A stretch of DNA of 36,496 nucleotides, from NCBI GenBank assembly GCA_022842985.1, contig JALHON010000012.1, positions 1 to 36,496 of the forward strand. The letters are read 5' to 3'. The stretch is from Acidobacteriota bacterium. Its GTDB lineage: Bacteria; Acidobacteriota; Vicinamibacteria; Vicinamibacterales; UBA2999. Shown here piece after piece: positions 33,677 through 36,496 of the stretch; positions within the stretch are counted from its first letter, which is position 1, and every line of letters starts with the position of its first letter. A model generated the notes under the pieces. The model worked only from the letters and a program-made list of their open reading frames with translations, had not been told where the DNA came from and did not search any database. The translations under genes and the position numbers were made by a program.

Positions 33677-34516
33677 TCACATGAAATGCGCGCGCACGTT
33701 CCGGTCGCGCTTCCCGGCAGACCATCCCTGCGAAACGATAAGCACGCCAACCAATGTGCCAGTGGCCAATATCACGGAAAACGGAAGATCCGCACTTGCC
33801 AGGTAGACCTGCCGCCACCACGCCAGATCGTCACACACTTCGAGTCCGATGCTTTGCAAAACCAGCACGACACCGACAACGAGAAACGGTTGTCCGACGG
33901 TCCGGTTCTGCCGGTAGAGGAGCACAGCGAACGCAAGTGCCAGAAGCTGCGACAAGTGAATTGCCCAATAGATCCTGCGCATGTCTTCGAGCGAGTTGAC
34001 GGTCAAGCCTGGCATGTAGTCATTGAAGATGCGGCCCAGGATGGACTCGGTAAACAGGAACGGTATCGCGACCATGTATCGGGCATGCAGTGGCACCGTG
34101 TCCCGGTTCTTCAGACCCGCATAGTACAGATACCCGATCGCGGCAGCGGCGATGAGCGTGAGCACGGCGATGCCCGGGCCGAACACAGTCCGGAAAGGGT
34201 CGCCGCGGAGGATCGTCTTCGCCTCAGACTGGATCACCAGAAAAAAGCTGGCCAGAAACACTGGGAACACCGCGAAGCTCAGCCGCCCGAGGCGAGCGTG
34301 AAGCGCTGAACGCCGGTGGTGTATCGCCCAGTTCTGCGCGGCCAGCAGGACAACCCAGAGCGTGGCAGACCAGCTGTGGAGGTGGACAGCCGCACGCGCC
34401 TCCGGAATCCGGGAAAAGAAGCTGTCCCAGAATGCGATGATCGAAAGCGGGATGATTCCGAGCACGTAGAGATGCGCATACCTATAAGGCACGAACGGCT
34501 CCTCTTGGTCGGCCAC
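33677..34516 (-). CDS. Polytopic membrane protein, unknown
   Basis: 279 residues with about seven membrane helices, beginning YAHLYVLGIIPLSIIAFWDSFF. Conserved-looking intramembrane or loop His residues: AVHLHSWSATLWVVLLAAQNWAIHHRRSALHARLGRL, and PLHARYMVAIPFLF. The clustered His in helix 2 and 4 could be heme or metal ligands, as in cytochrome b561-like or DUF2306-like proteins, but I cannot assign a family. Start is a GTG at 34516 without a visible ribosome site. First gene of the minus-strand run; the upstream 85-nt spacer contains a small GGGGT-N5-ACCCC hairpin and nothing else I recognise. Confidence 0.68.
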   Translation of the reverse strand: MADQEEPFVPYRYAHLYVLGIIPLSIIAFWDSFFSRIPEARAAVHLHSWSATLWVVLLAAQNWAIHHRRSALHARLGRLSFAVFPVFLASFFLVIQSEAKTILRGDPFRTVFGPGIAVLTLIAAAAIGYLYYAGLKNRDTVPLHARYMVAIPFLFTESILGRIFNDYMPGLTVNSLEDMRRIYWAIHLSQLLALAFAVLLYRQNRTVGQPFLVVGVVLVLQSIGLEVCDDLAWWRQVYLASADLPFSVILATGTLVGVLIVSQGWSAGKRDRNVRAHFM

Positions 34517-34601
34517 GCAAGCGGTTGGGGTATCGCACCCCGTAGGAGTGCTTCAATGCCAACTAATCAGTGTTGCAGTTCGTTCTTGAACTCAGACCGC
34601 G

Positions 34602-35120
34602 TCAAGAGCACCGCGCCACTCCGATATCAGACTCGATCGGGACCCAGCTCCCACCGTCGCGCTTGAGTTGCACCTGCCACGAACAGCAGCACGCGACCAG
34701 ACCCTGACTTTTCGATGGTCTCGTAAACGCTGCACCAACCCACAGCGTTGCGACGTCCGGGGTGAGCTGTTCGTCATGCACGAAGACGTAGTACTGGTTG
34801 GCGCCCAGTGCGTCCGCAGCGGCTTGCAGTGCCGCGCGGCTAGTGAGCTGAAATGGCCGACCGCCATCTGAGGGCAATACTCGGTCGGTCCAGCGGAGTG
34901 TTCGCGCTTCGGCAACGAGCGGAATCGGTCCCGTGGCGGCAAGCAGTCGGATGTCTGGGATGTGACGCCGATCGGGGAACCTGCCAAGGACCGCGCGCAC
35001 AGCCACCTCAAGCGCGGGGTCGGCCTCGACAGATGGCGACGGCTGCTGAGGCTGCGCCAGAGCCTCGGAGCACAGGACGGTAACGAGTGTCACGCAGAGC
35101 ACTGAATGCCGGACGCTCAC
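34602..35120 (-). CDS. Secreted hypothetical protein
   Basis: 172 residues from GTG 35120, which has GAGG 6 nt upstream; a TTG at 35156 would add twelve residues lying in the attC-like site and is less likely. Signal peptide SVRHSVLCVTLVTVLCSEALAQ. The mature part is alpha/beta (VEADPALEVAVRAVLGRFPDRR, then AADALGANQYYVFVHDEQLTPDVATLWVGAAF) with a Cys-Cys-Cys-Ser run (VACCCSWQVQL) and a terminal Cys. No family recognised. It starts 22 nt after the attC-like site, the position of a gene-cassette ORF. Confidence 0.65.
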   Translation of the reverse strand: MSVRHSVLCVTLVTVLCSEALAQPQQPSPSVEADPALEVAVRAVLGRFPDRRHIPDIRLLAATGPIPLVAEARTLRWTDRVLPSDGGRPFQLTSRAALQAAADALGANQYYVFVHDEQLTPDVATLWVGAAFTRPSKSQGLVACCCSWQVQLKRDGGSWVPIESDIGVARCS

Positions 35121-35141
35121 TACGCACCTCGCTATTCGTCT

Positions 35142-35213
35142 GGCTAACGATGCCAAATCAGCCGCCCGCCGACTCGTGACATCCGGCGCGTCGGCTGCAT
35201 TTGGATGTTATGC
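35142..35213 (-). other. attC-like (integron cassette recombination) site
   Basis: A 72-bp imperfect palindrome. Read on the minus strand: GCATAAC (35213-35207), a folded region, then GTTAGCC (35148-35142), matching RYYYAAC...GTTRRRY with one deviation each. The paired inner boxes are ATTTGG/CCAAAT (35199-35204, 35153-35158), CGGCT/AGCCG (35192-35196, 35160-35164) and CGGCG/CGCCG (35184-35188, 35167-35171), with one extra unpaired base on one arm. The upstream gene's TAA stop lies within the first box, as is usual for cassettes. No second site and no integrase are visible. Confidence 0.5.
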
Positions 35214-35519
35214 CGCACCCCGTTTGGGTTGCGTATGGAGGGCCTGAATCACCGCTTTCGGATTGCGAGCCGCGACGCGAAGCAACGCCAGCGCCGGGCC
35301 ATCCGGTGTACGCCGGCCCTGCTCCCAATTCCGGAGCGTGGCGACGCTGACGCCGATCATCAGGGCGAACTCGGCCTGCGACGCGCCGAGCTTCGCCCGC
35401 ACCGCTTGGACGTCGGTGGGCTCGAACGTGGTCGTCCGTGCGGGCCGGCGAGTGCCACGACGAATTGCACCCGCCTGGCGCACGCTGGCGAGGAGCTCGT
35501 GAAACGCAGTGTCCTTCAT
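35208..35519 (-). CDS. HigA/NadS-like helix-turn-helix antitoxin
   Basis: 103 residues. The Xre helix-turn-helix is VQAVRAKLGASQAEFALMIGVSVATLRNWEQGRRTPDGPALALLR, typical of NadS/HigA antitoxins that follow their toxin. The N-terminal 45 residues probably contact the toxin. The ATG overlaps the toxin stop by 4 nt (ATGA). The stop codon TAA is embedded in the outer box of the attC-like site. Likely represses the operon through the palindrome at 35844-35860. Confidence 0.85.
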   Translation of the reverse strand: MKDTAFHELLASVRQAGAIRRGTRRPARTTTFEPTDVQAVRAKLGASQAEFALMIGVSVATLRNWEQGRRTPDGPALALLRVAARNPKAVIQALHTQPKRGAA

Positions 35520-35833
35520 TTGAATTCCTCTCGAACCACCTTCGCGAGCGCGCGGACTTGCAGGGCCGTCAGGTCTCCCTGATCGACCTTCGCGTAGATG
35601 TAGAGCATGTAAAACACGCTCTCACCCGGGGCCCAGTAGTAGATCACGCGAACCCCGCCCCGCTTGCCGACCCCAGCCGACGCCCACCGCACCTTCCGGA
35701 GACCACCGGACCCCTTGATGGTCGGTCCCTGTTCGGGTCGAAGCATCAACGCGATCTGCAGTTGCCGGTACCGTTCGTCGTCGAGGTGCCGCTGAAGCAC
35801 CGCCGTGAACACGGACGTCTCGACGAACCGCAT
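35516..35833 (-). CDS. RelE/HigB-family toxin
   Basis: 105 residues. Pattern: FVETSVFTAVLQRHLDDERYRQLQIALMLRPEQGPTIKGSGGLRKVRWASAGVGKRGGVRVIYYW then VFYMLYIYAKVDQGDLT, matching the RelE-superfamily strand order with basic residues around GGLRKVRW and KRGGVRVIYY used for ribosome/mRNA contact. Family members cleave mRNA on the ribosome. Toxin-first order with an Xre antitoxin is the HigBA arrangement. ATG 35833 is preceded by a palindrome over the probable promoter. Confidence 0.85.
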   Translation of the reverse strand: MRFVETSVFTAVLQRHLDDERYRQLQIALMLRPEQGPTIKGSGGLRKVRWASAGVGKRGGVRVIYYWAPGESVFYMLYIYAKVDQGDLTALQVRALAKVVREEFK

Positions 35834-35843
35834 GATTGCGATG

Positions 35844-35860
35844 ATACGCCATTGGCGTAT
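35844..35860. promoter_or_regulatory. Operator palindrome of the HigBA-like operon
   Basis: ATACGCCATTGGCGTAT: perfect 8-bp arms around a central T, 10 nt upstream of the toxin ATG. Position fits autorepression by the Xre antitoxin. Confidence 0.6.
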
Positions 35861-35935
35861 AGCTGTTCAATCTGAGGTGGTGCCGAATCGGCTGCAAGCC
35901 GTGGTGAGGCTGCGAGTTGCGATGCCGGCGCCACG

Positions 35936-35953
35936 TATGTCATATTGGACATA
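35936..35953. promoter_or_regulatory. Operator-like inverted repeat before the Gp49-like toxin
   Basis: TATGTC and GACATA arms separated by ATATTG (TGTC-N6-GACA core), with a TATT-rich centre that could be the -10 box. The ATG at 35959 lies immediately downstream but is out of frame with the toxin, see that gene. Confidence 0.5.
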
Positions 35954-36314
35954 TCGAGATGGCTCGACCCGCCGACTACCGCTCGTGTGGCTGTTCGGAG
36001 ATGTGAAGACGCCGCCCTTCAGCGCCGAGGCGCGAGTCGAGGCTGGGTTTCTGCTGCGGCGGCTCCAGCAGGGCGAGACGCTGGGGCTGCCGCAGTCACG
36101 CCCCATGCCCACGATCGGTGCTGGGTGTCATGAGCTACGGATACCCGACCGGTCGGTCACGTGGCGGATCGTGTACCACGTCGCAGGCGATGCCGTCGTG
36201 ATTCTCGATGTGTTCGCGAAGAAGACGGAAGCGACACCGCAGGGCGTGCTCGCGACCTGCCGCCGACGTCTCACGCAATACCGCGCCGCCACCAAGACGA
36301 GGACCCGACGATGA
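35937..36314 (+). CDS. RelE superfamily toxin, phage Gp49-like (DUF891), possibly frameshifted at the start
   Basis: Up to 125 residues. The diagnostic body is LPLVWLFGDVKTPPFSAEARVEAGFLLRRLQQGE, then SRPMPTIGAGCHELRI, TWRIVYHV and VVILDVFAKKTEATPQGV, as in Gp49-like toxins. Family members as I remember them start only a few residues before the PLVWL motif. The in-frame ATG 35937 lies inside the operator, while the better placed ATG 35959 enters another frame and stops after 15 codons. A 2-bp gain near 35971 would explain this. Since the antitoxin next door is truncated, loss of the toxin start would be selected for. Stop overlaps the antitoxin ATG by 4 nt. Confidence 0.6.
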   Translation: MSYWTYRDGSTRRLPLVWLFGDVKTPPFSAEARVEAGFLLRRLQQGETLGLPQSRPMPTIGAGCHELRIPDRSVTWRIVYHVAGDAVVILDVFAKKTEATPQGVLATCRRRLTQYRAATKTRTRR

Positions 36315-36394
36315 AGCAGACGAAGAAGACGCGGCTCGAGGCTGCGGGATGGCGCGTCAGCGATGCTGCCGAGTTTCTGGGGGCGAATTCATAA
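36311..36394 (+). pseudogene. Truncated Xre-type antitoxin of the Gp49-like pair
   Basis: Only 27 codons: KQTKKTRLEAAGWRVSDAAEFLG followed by ANS and a stop. The first 23 residues match the conserved start of the Xre antitoxins that accompany Gp49-like toxins, which normally continue for about 70 more residues including the helix-turn-helix. The reading is interrupted at about 36384, where insertion-sequence-like DNA begins. The protein has no DNA-binding domain left. Confidence 0.65.
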
Positions 36395-36496
36395 AGTAAG
36401 TGCAACACACTGGCGCCGAAGGGAGGCGACCCGGGATACTTGCGATTCCTCAAATCCGCCAAGAGAAGGGGACGCGCAATGACGTATCACCAGATC
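36385..36496 (+). mobile_element. Left end of a probable IS30-family insertion sequence (runs out of the window)
   Basis: The antitoxin frame is broken here, and what follows contains AAGTAAGTGCAACACAC, with a GCAAC core like IS30-family ends, a short leader, and an ORF start typical of these transposases. The right end is outside the window, so the terminal repeat and target duplication cannot be confirmed. Boundary is approximate. Confidence 0.45.
36479..36496 (+). CDS. Start of a transposase gene, probably IS30 family (partial)
   Basis: Only six codons are in the window (MTYHQI). The ATG has a strong ribosome site, AGAAGGGG, 7 nt upstream. IS30 transposases often begin with a Met-x-Tyr-x-Gln-Leu/Ile stretch before an ERYxI motif, which would lie beyond the window edge. 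Assignment leans on the interrupted antitoxin next to it. Confidence 0.4.

Noticed and set aside
34517-34601. Searched for a second attC-like site between the secreted protein and the seven-helix membrane gene
   Set aside because: No GTTRRRY/RYYYAAC pair with AGCCG-type inner boxes; only small unrelated hairpins.
35861-35935. Possible attC site upstream of the HigB-like toxin (CGGCTTGCAGCCG hairpin)
   Set aside because: Hairpin lacks outer integron boxes; may simply be chance in GC-rich DNA.

Overview
The window is high-GC bacterial chromosome. Gene content and style fit an acidobacterium of the Vicinamibacteria/Luteitalea kind: an atpFHAGDC order with a His/Gly/Ala-rich N-terminal extension on subunit b, many GTG/TTG starts, FN3-rich secreted proteins, and 7-bp G-rich tandem repeats between genes. 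This placement is inferred from composition and gene style only.

Layout. 1-5505: F1Fo ATP synthase operon atpF(partial)-atpH-atpA-atpG-atpD-atpC. 5532-8238: a Wzm/Wzt-type ABC exporter for a surface polysaccharide and a monofunctional heptose-1-phosphate adenylyltransferase (HldE C-domain type), probably cell-envelope glycan work. 8313-9044: a secreted cupin-like protein. 9054-14510 (minus): two large secreted proteins, a zinc metalloprotease with Ig/cadherin-like and FN3 repeats and a transglutaminase-like protein with FN3-like domains. 14709-19292: mfd and a SurA/PpiC-type periplasmic prolyl isomerase, followed by a ~243-nt near-palindromic element. 19589-22115: a two-helix membrane peptide, a bacterial PH-domain protein, a dihydrouridine synthase and a HAD phosphatase-like protein. 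22127-24240 (minus): an AbrB/Doc toxin-antitoxin pair with a perfect 20-bp palindromic operator, and a protein with a highly repetitive Arg/Pro/Gly tail.

24280-29504 is a dense signalling block: an NtrC-type sigma-54 activator (minus), a 64-aa MerR/excisionase-type DNA-binding protein, a 77-aa stand-alone histidine-kinase dimerisation-domain-like protein, a FliA/WhiG-type sigma factor preceded by a good sigma-54 (-24/-12) promoter with an inverted repeat about 100 bp upstream, a hybrid histidine kinase whose 3' end overlaps the sigma gene antisense by 175 nt, and a secreted PCYCGC-motif protein. I propose a cascade from kinase through sigma-54 activator to alternative sigma factor. This is the best candidate for an unusual system here.

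29564-34516: an OB-fold/HD-domain YhaM-type nuclease (plus), then seven tightly packed minus-strand accessory genes (DUF1801, unknown, RibD-C reductase, membrane protein, DinB-like, methyltransferase, membrane protein). 34602-36496 is mobile-looking: a secreted unknown, an attC-like 72-bp imperfect palindrome, an intact HigB/HigA-like pair, a second RelE (Gp49-like)/Xre pair whose antitoxin is cut short, and the start of a probable IS30-family insertion sequence at the window edge. No rRNA, tRNA or CRISPR array was seen.
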